DNA from: an uncultured Flavonifractor sp. | GTDB taxonomy: Bacteria; Bacillota; Clostridia; Oscillospirales; Oscillospiraceae | Direction: 5' to 3' | Length of the DNA stretch: 10,757 nucleotides | NCBI GenBank assembly: GCA_947384055.1 | Contig: CANDFO010000076.1 | Coordinates: forward strand, 1 to 10,757 | Shown here: one piece after another, positions 7,601 through 10,757 of the stretch | Position numbering within the stretch: position 1 is the first letter of the stretch | Layout of the letters: each line of letters starts with the position of its first letter | Program-made: the position numbers and the translations under genes | Notes under the pieces: generated by a model | What the model was told of the DNA's origin: nothing | The model's database searches: none | What the model saw: only the letters and a program-made list of their open reading frames with translations

Positions 7601-10139
7601 TGTGAAAGGCGGTGTGGTCAGAGTACAAGCGGAGAAACGTCATATCATCAGCGAGGGTCCGTGCCGCCCGCTCGACTGCCGCCCTACCTTCCAGATAGGC
7701 GCTCTCCCGGTCAGAATTGGCGCAGGCATTTTGATATGCCACATCATTCAGCACCAGATTTTTGACAATGGGCATATAATGATCGTGCAGTTCCCGAACA
7801 GTCGGTTTGCCTTCTAAGCTGCTTTCCGGTGCGGGAGCTTCTGGGGCTTCCTTCGCCGGGGTGTTTATGGCCTGCATCATGTGGGCCATGTGCTGTTTTT
7901 GGTTCGGGTCATAGAGCGTGATCGTAACAGCGTGTGTATCCCGGAGTTTTCCCAGGAGCTGGTCGTTTAGGTTCCGGGTGGGGAAATCGCATACTGCCAC
8001 ACGTTCAGCATCCATGAAGCGGGTGGACAGAGGGAGGTTCAACAGTGAGGCGGCAGTTTTCGCGTCCTCACCATACATTTCGTAGAAGTCCCCCATCTGA
8101 TACAACACAATGCTGTCCGGGTAGGCTTCCTTGACAGCGGCATAACTGTCAAAGTAATCTGCTCCCTTTGTTTGCTCCTGCTCCGGCGCTTGAGGCGGCA
8201 CAGAGAATACCGGCGTATCCTGGGTGGCAGATACGCTCATTTCCGTGGTCATGGCGATTTTCCGAATCTGCGCTTTGACTACCTCCGGCATATCCGGGTC
8301 ATAGAAGGTAACTGTACGATCCGGGGCAATATGGGCCACCGTCTTATAGTCGCCGTGTTCTTCTTCCAGACGGTTCCAGACCGTCAGGCCGTTGCCCATG
8401 TGCCCATAGCCCAGGTCATACCGCTGGGCGGCTTCCTTTTCCTCTGCGGCTATCCGCTGCTGTTTTTCTTGTTCCAGATCAGGAGAAAGAATCGTCTCCA
8501 CCACCACAGGTTTCCGGGGTGTTGAAACAGGCGGCGGCAAGGGGGACGGCTCCGGCGCGGGGGTGCCAAAGAGATCAAAGGATAACTGCCCATCGTGATT
8601 TTCCCGCATATCCGGCTGCATTTTCTTTGCCAAGTCGCGGGCCGCAGCCGTAAGCTCCCCTTCGGGCGCGTCCGGGGTCTTGGGCGCAGTACGTCTCGCC
8701 CCTCTGCGGGCAGGCGGGGAACGTTTTGTGGTCTGCTTATTTTCCTCCGCCTGTGCCTGGGCGATATTCTCAATCTGTTCCTCTACCGTGGGGAACAGGG
8801 AGAACAGCGAAAGGTCCGGCTCCGCAGGGGCGAGCGGTTCCTCCGCAGACGCAGAAGCGGCGGGCTGTCCGCCCGCCGCTTGTTCATCCTCTGAATTTAC
8901 TTGTAAACGATCTCCGCCAGGACCATTTCCTCCGCCTGCTCCGTGAAGCTGTTCACCGCCTGGACCCATCCCATCTGATCGCGGGCCTTCATCGCCTCGT
9001 CCACGCCGTTCTGCTTCTTCAAGTCGGCCACCATCCGGTCCACCTGCTCCCGTGCCTGCCGGTCGATCTCCCGCAGGTGGGGGTACAGCCGCCCCGTCAG
9101 CAACATGGAGGTGTGCGTCCCTGGGTGGCGTTCCTCCAGGAACGTCTCCCTCAGCATCCCGTACTTGCCCAGGGGCATTTCCTCCAGGTCCTCCGCTCCG
9201 TCCACTTCCAGGTCGGGAATCAGGTAATCGCCCGCCTGCTTGTAAGTCAGTTCCATCGTCATGGGTAACGCTCCTTTCTTCACTTTCGCGCTTTACAGTG
9301 TTAAATTCTTCCTTGACCTTAGTATAGTCCATCACGGGCGATTTTGCAAGAGGTTTTTCAATATTTTTTTCTTTATTTTTCGCCTGTTCCCGGTCATAGG
9401 TTTTGACGGCGCGGCCAATTTCGTTGAGAAGGTCCATGGACACCTGGCTGGCAGCGCGGCCCAGGTGGTGCAGGACGGCGGGGGTGGAGAACTCGGTAAT
9501 GCCCGCAAGGTCCTCATCCTCCAAATACTCGCTGGGGTCCAGGCCACAGCGGGTCAGGATGGCGTACTGGACGCTGGCGGTCAGGAGGTTTTTATAGCGC
9601 ACCTCCAGATTGAGATCGTCCAATTCCTCCAAAAAGCTGTCCCGTGTGTCATAGCGCAGGTCCTCCAGGTGGTCCCGGTAGGCTCCGCCTACGGCGCGGC
9701 TGACCTGCTCCATAAGCACCCAACCAATATCATGTTCCTCTGTGGGGCCGTACTGCCGTTCCAATGCCGCCGCAACAGAGCCGGATTTCTCTGCCGTCAT
9801 TTCCCACAGATGCAGCTCACGCGCCCCACGGACAGGGCGGGTGTCGGCTACGTCAAAGACATACTCCAATTGGGGCTTGCCCCGCTTGTCCTTCCGAATG
9901 AGGGCGATGCCCTTGGAGCGGGGTTTCACCCACCGCCGCATGGTTTCATTCCACAGCTCCATGCTGGCGCAGGCGGTGGCATCCGGGCGCTGGGCGTAGA
10001 TCAAAAGCTGTTCATCAAAACGGTATTTATAGAGACGGCTTGCGGTAGTTAAATACCGCTTCCAGCCATCCACATCCCGCGTGACGGTTTGGGCGGTGTG
10101 GCTTGCCAGCTCGGATATAAATTGTAGTTTGCTTGCCAT
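1..10139 (-). CDS. Giant polyvalent ICE protein: ArdC-like N-terminus, adenine DNA methyltransferase and SNF2/DEAH helicase (3' end outside window)
   Basis: One frame opens at ATG 10139 and stays free of stops to the left edge, giving at least 3379 residues (checked triplet by triplet). The start follows AAGGAGG by 5 nt and yields MASKLQFISELASH. Order by residue: ArdC-like region 1-112 and helical tail to about 270; low-complexity linker about 293-415; module with YDLGYGHMGNG at 574; MutS domain I-like 659-757; LPD11-like 873-939; DUF6908-like about 1031-1140; duplicated module 1199-1376 and 1558-1730; second degenerate MutS-like segment about 1780-1860; LPD28-like 1968-2054; methyltransferase about 2100-2400; helicase about 2830 onward. 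Module names come from memory of the families. Homologues in Clostridia ICEs share this order, and phage P1 DarB is a functional analogue, so an anti-restriction or DNA-processing role in the conjugation recipient is inferred. Helicase motifs V and VI lie beyond the window. The existence of the gene is near certain; its function is less so. Confidence 0.95.
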   Translation of the reverse strand, partial: MASKLQFISELASHTAQTVTRDVDGWKRYLTTASRLYKYRFDEQLLIYAQRPDATACASMELWNETMRRWVKPRSKGIALIRKDKRGKPQLEYVFDVADTRPVRGARELHLWEMTAEKSGSVAAALERQYGPTEEHDIGWVLMEQVSRAVGGAYRDHLEDLRYDTRDSFLEELDDLNLEVRYKNLLTASVQYAILTRCGLDPSEYLEDEDLAGITEFSTPAVLHHLGRAASQVSMDLLNEIGRAVKTYDREQAKNKEKNIEKPLAKSPVMDYTKVKEEFNTVKRESEERSVTHDDGTDLQAGGRLPDSRPGSGRSGGPGGNAPGQVRDAEGDVPGGTPPRDAHLHVADGAAVPPPAGDRPAGTGAGGPDGGRLEEAERRGRGDEGPRSDGMGPGGEQLHGAGGGNGPGGDRLQVNSEDEQAAGGQPAASASAEEPLAPAEPDLSLFSLFPTVEEQIENIAQAQAEENKQTTKRSPPARRGARRTAPKTPDAPEGELTAAARDLAKKMQPDMRENHDGQLSFDLFGTPAPEPSPLPPPVSTPRKPVVVETILSPDLEQEKQQRIAAEEKEAAQRYDLGYGHMGNGLTVWNRLEEEHGDYKTVAHIAPDRTVTFYDPDMPEVVKAQIRKIAMTTEMSVSATQDTPVFSVPPQAPEQEQTKGADYFDSYAAVKEAYPDSIVLYQMGDFYEMYGEDAKTAASLLNLPLSTRFMDAERVAVCDFPTRNLNDQLLGKLRDTHAVTITLYDPNQKQHMAHMMQAINTPAKEAPEAPAPESSLEGKPTVRELHDHYMPIVKNLVLNDVAYQNACANSDRESAYLEGRAAVERAARTLADDMTFLRLYSDHTAFHNRLHREVIDETYPMLSQPQQELDSVPYNFEFEYRQLSRLKSDCEYFLGAGQRHGKHLSEGGIEAQIAKMRELYDTVPEKPEWLTAEDIDRYEAEMQAGAVEVTVPNYQATLTAEEAPLLERLMADAGIEHAKFVHDNGEVTFSFAAAVRDAVENLIARLRAELAKAVSATYAAAKKPGRSRPELNYRKFEKLFPEIASGEYRYLCMESGPGMMPLHLEWIDTDVIAVSHTFQQNGDTMYDPEMTFRVDREKGTLESLSFRQDGFPRRNDEVYPEPGKWRPKLRSSLNRFTQQWFKNISQQNYHKREAVIVRDGEDVRLTFDQDGRAVDPGAAMLPETATPGPELSAPRDLLAPACQTGDTVYIGDKVFAIAEIGKSGVLLRDTAQSELIYEPMDTNAFVQALLLDQRNQSISGYISSYLPEVNDDLREALVGAGGLLKLRDKAVIAGYIQAGADNLKIAKYMADTYAGTDETITLMTSDQADYSATKAHFTVKIHDKFRTWVSMKWDMVATVLRALYQQELDGFLHEPSAMERSESETELAPTNIGTPEQTNAVSPVRLYRKALDLLDRTIKKCDIYPYLCDPKTDYDEAVAALTDDLSYYVEKAAGEYPDIMKALHTLPKFSEWLIEDILERNYAWAPSAPKRATERYADTPDAPEWVRKTLSMDQWEPELTVARTGTPITHETETESTGEGDLEQPENGGNMLDPKLLDPAYQIGDTVYSNNRFFEISGITPSEIELIDKTTVPPLMTTLTVTRFEYLLRQDPRNLAVSDFLSTDTSRIHDDTREVLTAHLLTSGERDAISRWFRSGEGNAQIAGRISEMLSGRSGSVDVPGNVVAKYSADDKGLHVSHQLYAGFRTWEEVAAIYRTLWQQELDGFSHEPPAVDILETEQAEAGAEIPPEPGAASEPTGAGTPEQAGMADTAAAEPDLTPNVEEYLNLKVQHPDKLIGVQVGDYMLFYGKDAEEAAPALGTKLPVRDIPGLGVTPVTGSNLAWQATLKDLLEHGKSVVLARPDPERGPDAPYEIIKERDAADYIPIGMELTVDGHRMKIDSVDYTRGEVMLLDMEIKGYMPMFSVQPVPYVRQFVEEQQDRDFEANIQREMEALTSGSLEEQDRAEADDLETAKQLISDFCADEYQVEEVDFSNPEHIGIAYTTTEDEKHEIQVEVNLLDFSVSQLVDDVCVEKRSYDSLRELIDNELTALDFDELVRLKHDLPPEPERVELDGGKLTPPPAPITTKVVGRVDTGAFEVVFQEMHFGPEKHNFHITDDNLGVGGDKTKYQYNVAAIRTLKQIEAESRLATPEEQEILSRYVGWGGLAQAFDPDNEKWAREYAELNELLTPEEYTSARTTTVNAHYTSPTVIKAIYQAVENMNYQPGTVLEPSMGIGNFFGLLPESMTDAKLHGVELDDLTGRIAKQLYQKADIAIDGFENTDHPDNYFDLAVGNVPFGEYKLHDRRYDRQNLLIHDYFITKTLDKVRPGGIVAFVTTKGTLDKKNSKVREALAQKADLLGAIRLPNNAFKANAGTEVTTDILFFQKRDRAPEKLPEWVESGLTADGVPLNRYFLDHPEMVLGKMSFWKNMYGNETETACLPIEGADLTQQLAEAVQHITPPNRELLEVTPPEQENGKEIESIPADPTVRNFSFALSHGKLYFRENSRMNQVELGKVPTERVKGMIAIRDSARKLIDLQLHGAKDSEIQAEQANLNQLYDQFTKKYGLLSSTGNRLAFRKDSSYPLLCSLEVLNDKGELIRKADMFTKRTIQHHQPVTSVDTAAEALAVSIAERACVDLGYMASLMGGGDKIPQIVEDLKGVIFKDPNTGPFDIEGGGTNWYKGWQTADEYLSGDVRKKLIAARAAAEQYPEFAVNAEKLEQVQPKELTAAEIDIHMGAPWVKPHYYKQFLFELLKTPWRLQDDKIDVLCSETSDQIEWNVKGKSADKRDNPLIWSTYGTKRRSAYSLFEDALNLRDARVYDTVYEGGREKRVLNQKETIIAQQKQEAICEAFKDWIFKNPERRADLCATYNRLFNSIRPREYNGDHIQFTGMNPEYKLEPHQRNAVARMLYGGNTLLAHCVGAGKTFEMIAACMEGKRLGLNQKSLFVVPNHLTEQWGGDFLKLYPGAKVLVATREDFTPAKRKQFCAKIATGDYDAVVIGHSQFEKIPLSPERQKQVIQDQIDEIVTAIKEAKAEQAEKWSVKRMEATKLNLEAKLKKLNDKPKDDTVTFEELGVDRLFVDEAHYHKNLFMHTKMRNVAGISQTEAQKSSDMFGKCRYMDEITGGKGVTFATGTPISNSMVELYTMMRYLQFDMLAERGLRHFDSWAASFGEKVTSVELKPEGTGFRAKTRFARFFNLPELMSLWKEAADIQTADMLNLPVPEAEYITISTEPSEAQKEMVQALADRADKVRKGEVQPTEDNMLKITSDGRKLALDQRIANPLLPDDPGSKVNACVENVFNIWQESAEARSAQLIFSDLSTPKGKSEKKSKKGKEDDTEQEPEDEVDEEAVRLETSVYEDIRDKLIARGVPPEEIAFIHQ
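2940..3842 (-). other. N6-adenine DNA methyltransferase-like domain of the giant protein
   Basis: Residues about 2100-2400. FHITDDNLGVGG leads into PEEQEILSRYVGWGGLAQAF and VNAHYTSPTVIKAIY. The SAM-binding motif I follows as LEPSMGIGNFFG (E at 2228), then the catalytic motif IV GNVPFG (2291-2296), and later FVTTKGTLDK and AIRLPNNAFKANAGTEV. The order is that of adenine methyltransferases fused to helicases in ICE and phage anti-restriction proteins. Motif IV reads Asn-Val-Pro-Phe, where free-standing enzymes have Asn-Pro-Pro-Tyr/Phe. The same variant occurs, to my knowledge, across this fused family, so it is not proof of inactivity. Target sequence is unknown. Confidence 0.8.
4950..5468 (-). 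repeat. Internal duplication in the giant protein, copy B (residues 1558-1730)
   Basis: This copy begins PAYQIGDTVYSNNRFFEI and ends WQQELDGFSHEPPA, paralleling copy A in motif order (GDTVY, DPRN, REVLT, GNAQIAG, FRTW, QQELDGF). Both copies are followed by an acidic, Pro/Thr/Ala-rich linker. The spacer between them (about residues 1377-1557) contains a distinct helical segment with YPYLCDPKTDYDEA. The copies have diverged throughout, so the duplication is old rather than a recent or assembly artefact. Confidence 0.75.
6012..6545 (-). repeat. Internal duplication in the giant protein, copy A (residues 1199-1376)
   Basis: This copy begins PACQTGDTVYIGDK and ends YQQELDGFLHEPSA. Shared landmarks with copy B, in the same order, are GDTVY near the start, DxRN (DQRN), REALV, a G-x-x-N-x-x-IA motif, FRTW and QQELDGFxHEP. 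At the DNA level the two ends are still visibly alike, around the QQELDGF codons and the following Pro-rich segment. Copy A holds about 5 extra residues after FRTW (VSMKWDMVATVL compared with EEVAAIY). The module's function is not recognised. Confidence 0.75.
7869..8165 (-). other. MutS domain I-like module in the giant protein
   Basis: Residues 659-757. The run YAAVKEAYPDSIVLYQMGDF followed by YEMYGEDA (683-693 for GDFYEMYGEDA), then AASLLNLPLSTR, has the layout of MutS domain I, where a Gly-Asp-Phe-Tyr-Glu motif carries the mismatch-wedging Phe. Here the Phe and the following Glu, the pair that contacts mismatches in MutS, are both kept. No other MutS domain (clamp, ATPase) is visible. Such isolated modules recur in ICE polyvalent proteins; what they bind is unknown. 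A second, more degenerate copy with GDYMLFYGKDA sits at residues 1800-1810. Confidence 0.55.
8856..8880 (-). other. Perfect GC-rich hairpin just downstream of tnpV
   Basis: A 10-bp perfect inverted repeat (AGCGGCGGGC, 5-nt loop, GCCCGCCGCT) begins 16 nt after the tnpV stop codon. No T tract follows it on the minus strand, so it is not a canonical intrinsic terminator. It could still act as a 3' stabilising stem or a weak terminator for a tnpV transcript. In the giant protein it encodes part of EQAAGGQPAASAS, a low-constraint linker. The GC-rich Ala/Gly codons could also form such a palindrome by chance. Confidence 0.5.
8897..9262 (-). CDS. tnpV: TnpV family transposon-encoded protein, nested out of frame inside the giant gene
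   Basis: A 121-residue protein starting MTMELTYKQAGDYLIPDL and ending MVLAEIVYK. Family hallmarks are Y-x-x-x-GDYLIPDL, LGKYGMLR, a LTGRLYPHLREIDRQA helix, and a C-terminal MGWVQAVNS...AEE(M)VLAE. Length and motif order match TnpV proteins, named from Tn4451/Tn4453-type elements and common in Clostridia ICEs; their biochemical role is not established. The ATG at 9262 is chosen because AAAGGAG lies 8 nt upstream. A GTG at 9283 would add 7 residues but would place that ribosome binding site inside the coding region. The gene lies wholly within the giant gene on the same strand, shifted one base, and the giant frame reads its DNA as a Gly/Pro/Arg/Asp-rich linker. A candidate promoter and a downstream hairpin bracket it, so independent expression is plausible. 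Confidence 0.85.
   Translation of the reverse strand: MTMELTYKQAGDYLIPDLEVDGAEDLEEMPLGKYGMLRETFLEERHPGTHTSMLLTGRLYPHLREIDRQAREQVDRMVADLKKQNGVDEAMKARDQMGWVQAVNSFTEQAEEMVLAEIVYK
9271..9277 (-). promoter_or_regulatory. Ribosome binding site of tnpV
   Basis: AAAGGAG on the minus strand ends 8 nt before the ATG at 9262. It decides the tnpV start in favour of MTMELTYK over the upstream GTG. It lies within the coding sequence of the giant gene, which has no need for it, so its presence argues that tnpV is translated separately. Confidence 0.7.
9321..9349 (-). promoter_or_regulatory. Candidate internal sigma-A promoter for tnpV
   Basis: On the minus strand TTGCAA (9344-9349) is followed after 17 bp by TATACT (9321-9326). 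The -10 box matches consensus at 5 of 6 positions and the -35 box at 4 of 6. Predicted transcription would start near 9314, leaving a leader of about 50 nt before the tnpV ATG. The site lies in an unusually AT-rich stretch of the giant gene (about 9300-9390). It is a motif-based call with no expression evidence. Confidence 0.5.
9804..10139 (-). other. ArdC-like N-terminal (ssDNA-binding type) domain of the giant protein
   Basis: Residues 1-112 of the giant protein. The segment carries the pattern W-x-x-Y-L ... YKYRFDEQLLIYAQRPDA ... W ... KGIAL, followed by FDVADT and LWEM. This is the signature I know from ArdC/LtrC-like N-terminal domains, which bind single-stranded DNA in plasmid anti-restriction proteins. 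The zinc-metalloprotease half of ArdC does not follow it here. Instead a helical stretch with NLLTASVQYAILTRCGLD continues to about residue 270. An N-terminal ssDNA-binding domain fits a protein acting on the incoming conjugative strand, but binding itself is inferred. Confidence 0.7.
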
Positions 10140-10144
10140 GAAAA

Positions 10145-10151
10145 CCTCCTT
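10145..10151 (-). promoter_or_regulatory. Ribosome binding site of the giant gene
   Basis: AAGGAGG on the minus strand lies 5 nt before the ATG at 10139 and fixes that start. It begins only 7 nt after the U-rich tail of the hairpin at 10168-10207, so a terminator and a translation start are almost touching. Confidence 0.8.
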
Positions 10152-10158
10152 ATTTCAG

Positions 10159-10207
10159 AATAGAAAAGCCCGGAGGGGAACAGCGGTCAGACTGTTCCCC
10201 TCCGGGC
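10159..10207 (-). terminator. Intrinsic terminator or attenuator between the membrane-protein gene and the giant gene
   Basis: A perfect 16-bp inverted repeat (arms 10192-10207 and 10168-10183, 8-nt loop) is GC-rich and is followed on the minus strand by TTTTCTATT. It starts 16 nt after the stop codon of the small membrane-protein gene. Only about 20 nt separate the U tract from the giant gene's ATG. No promoter fits in that gap, so transcription of the giant gene must come from upstream by reading through this structure. No T tract follows on the plus strand. Confidence 0.8.
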
Positions 10208-10223
10208 CTTATAAATTGTGTGG

Positions 10224-10454
10224 TCAGGCTTTTTCGCCTTTTCCTGTGAGAATCCCCAAATACTTGACCATCAGGGGAATATATGTGAGGGTAAACACCA
10301 CCGAAGCGGCAATCCGCACACCCTTCTTGCACTTCTCCGTTATTTGCAGACCCACCAGCAGACCGATGGAAAACAGACAGAACTTGATAATAGCCAAATC
10401 CTTCCAGTCGCTCCGCCTGATAAATTCGTCCGCGCTGGCAAATATTCGCTTCAT
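10224..10454 (-). CDS. Small two-helix membrane protein of ICE type, function unknown
   Basis: A 76-residue protein beginning MKRIFASADEFIRRSDW. Two hydrophobic segments are visible, IIKFCLFSIGLLVGLQI (about residues 22-38) and a C-terminal one from about 47 to 69 containing ASVVFTLTYIPLMVKYLGIL. A short basic loop (TEKCKKGVR) lies between them, and a Lys-rich tail follows. The start at ATG 10454 is supported by GGGAGG 7 nt upstream; an in-frame extension to 10529 would run across the promoter and is rejected. I recall similar uncharacterised small proteins, sometimes labelled permease, beside the giant methyltransferase/helicase gene in Clostridia ICEs, but it is far too short to be a transporter. 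A strong promoter precedes it and a terminator hairpin follows, so it may be expressed mostly on its own. Confidence 0.8.
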   Translation of the reverse strand: MKRIFASADEFIRRSDWKDLAIIKFCLFSIGLLVGLQITEKCKKGVRIAASVVFTLTYIPLMVKYLGILTGKGEKA

Positions 10455-10461
10455 AGTGGTT

Positions 10462-10467
10462 CCTCCC
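10462..10467 (-). promoter_or_regulatory. Ribosome binding site of the small membrane-protein gene
   Basis: GGGAGG on the minus strand lies 7 nt before ATG 10454 and sits inside the predicted leader of the promoter at 10500-10529. It selects the MKRIFASADEF start over longer in-frame alternatives. Confidence 0.75.
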
Positions 10468-10499
10468 TTCGATACGATGCGGTTACTTCCTACGAAACA

Positions 10500-10529
10500 A
10501 TTATAACCTGCCAAGCGCGGCCCTGTCAA
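10500..10529 (-). promoter_or_regulatory. Strong sigma-A promoter
   Basis: Exact consensus boxes on the minus strand: TTGACA (10524-10529) and TATAAT (10500-10505), with an 18-bp spacer. Predicted start is near 10493, giving a leader of about 40 nt that contains the ribosome binding site of the small membrane-protein gene. The TGA stop codon of the upstream gene is embedded in the -35 box. Together with read-through of the hairpin at 10168-10207 it is the nearest visible promoter for the giant gene. Confidence 0.8.
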
Positions 10530-10757
10530 TGATTGTTAGGAATCAGGGGGGTCTGCTTGTTCTGGTTCATCCTGTCCAGCACAGCCCTCTGCGCCGGGGA
10601 GAGGACGCGGGGCGGCGTCACCTTCAGCCACTTCTTCGGCAGCTCAAAGGTCAGCCCGCCCCAGGCGTTAGCGGCGGTCTGGCGCACCTGCTCCGGGTGG
10701 GACTGGCACAGCTCCAAAAGCTGATGCTTCAAAGCCTCGTTGTGGGTGTAGATACTG
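10526..10757 (-). CDS. 3' end of an unrecognised ICE gene (start outside the window)
   Basis: The frame is open from the right edge to TGA at 10526-10528 and gives the last 76 or so residues: SIYTHNEALKHQLLELCQSH, then TAANAWGGLTFELPKKWLKV, PPRVLSPAQR, ending IPNNH. A TTG at 10732 could serve as a start, but no ribosome binding site precedes it and the upstream residues (IYTHNEAL) look like the continuation of the protein. I recall similar short cargo proteins in ICEs with the pattern Y-T-x-(N/D)-(E/K)-A-L ... TFELPKKW, none with a known role. No membrane segment or catalytic motif is visible. Confidence 0.7.
   Translation of the reverse strand, partial: SIYTHNEALKHQLLELCQSHPEQVRQTAANAWGGLTFELPKKWLKVTPPRVLSPAQRAVLDRMNQNKQTPLIPNNH

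Noticed and set aside
8897..9283. Insertion or frameshift breaking the giant gene at tnpV
   Set aside because: The giant frame has no stop between 10139 and the left edge, and conserved domains on both sides of tnpV are in the same frame, so the gene is not split.
9262..9283. GTG at 9283 as the tnpV start
   Set aside because: It would place the AAAGGAG ribosome binding site inside the gene and has no good site of its own; the ATG at 9262 is correctly spaced and gives the usual family N-terminus.
9261..10052. A 263-residue open frame on the plus strand
   Set aside because: Antisense to the ArdC-like N-terminal region; the minus-strand reading has a clear start, ribosome binding site and domain signature, and the plus-strand reading has none.
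1..10757. CRISPR arrays, tRNA or rRNA genes, insertion sequences with terminal inverted repeats, or attachment sites
   Set aside because: No regularly spaced direct repeats, cloverleaf-forming segments, transposase frames or repeated ends were seen on either strand; nearly all of the window is coding.

Overview
The window reads as the interior of an integrated conjugative element of the Tn1549-like kind, in a moderately GC-rich Clostridia host (Oscillospiraceae or Lachnospiraceae type, probably gut). That view rests on the protein families recognised: a giant ArdC-like/methyltransferase/helicase protein, a TnpV protein and small ICE cargo genes. It also rests on AGGAGG-type ribosome binding sites and a near-perfect sigma-A promoter. 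Host and element are inferred from family knowledge, not from a search. Every supported gene is on the minus strand, so transcription runs from right to left.

Layout, in transcription order. (1) The 3' end of an unrecognised gene enters at the right edge and stops at 10526. (2) A TTGACA/TATAAT promoter (10500-10529) has its -35 box overlapping that stop codon. It drives a 76-residue two-helix membrane protein (10224-10454). (3) A 16-bp hairpin with a U-rich tail (10159-10207) sits immediately before the ribosome binding site of the next gene. (4) One uninterrupted frame starts at ATG 10139 and runs off the left edge without a stop: at least 3379 residues, over 94% of the window. I checked this frame triplet by triplet and found no in-frame stop.

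The giant protein is a polyvalent chain. In order it has an ArdC-like N-terminal domain, a low-complexity Gly/Pro/Arg/Asp linker, accessory modules (a MutS domain I-like segment, LPD11-like, DUF6908-like and LPD28-like segments), an internal duplication of about 175 residues, a DNA adenine methyltransferase-like domain, and an SNF2/DEAH helicase whose C-terminal half is cut by the window edge. The set resembles the phage P1 DarB and plasmid ArdC style of anti-restriction protein. A plausible role is to travel with, or act on, transferred DNA to protect or remodel it in the recipient; this is inference.

The most notable structure is a complete tnpV gene (8897-9262) nested inside the giant gene on the same strand in a different frame. 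It has its own candidate promoter (9321-9349), ribosome binding site (9271-9277) and a downstream hairpin (8856-8880). The Gly/Pro-rich linker of the giant protein is the out-of-frame reading of tnpV. This looks like a small gene cassette that was absorbed into a large gene without breaking its frame.
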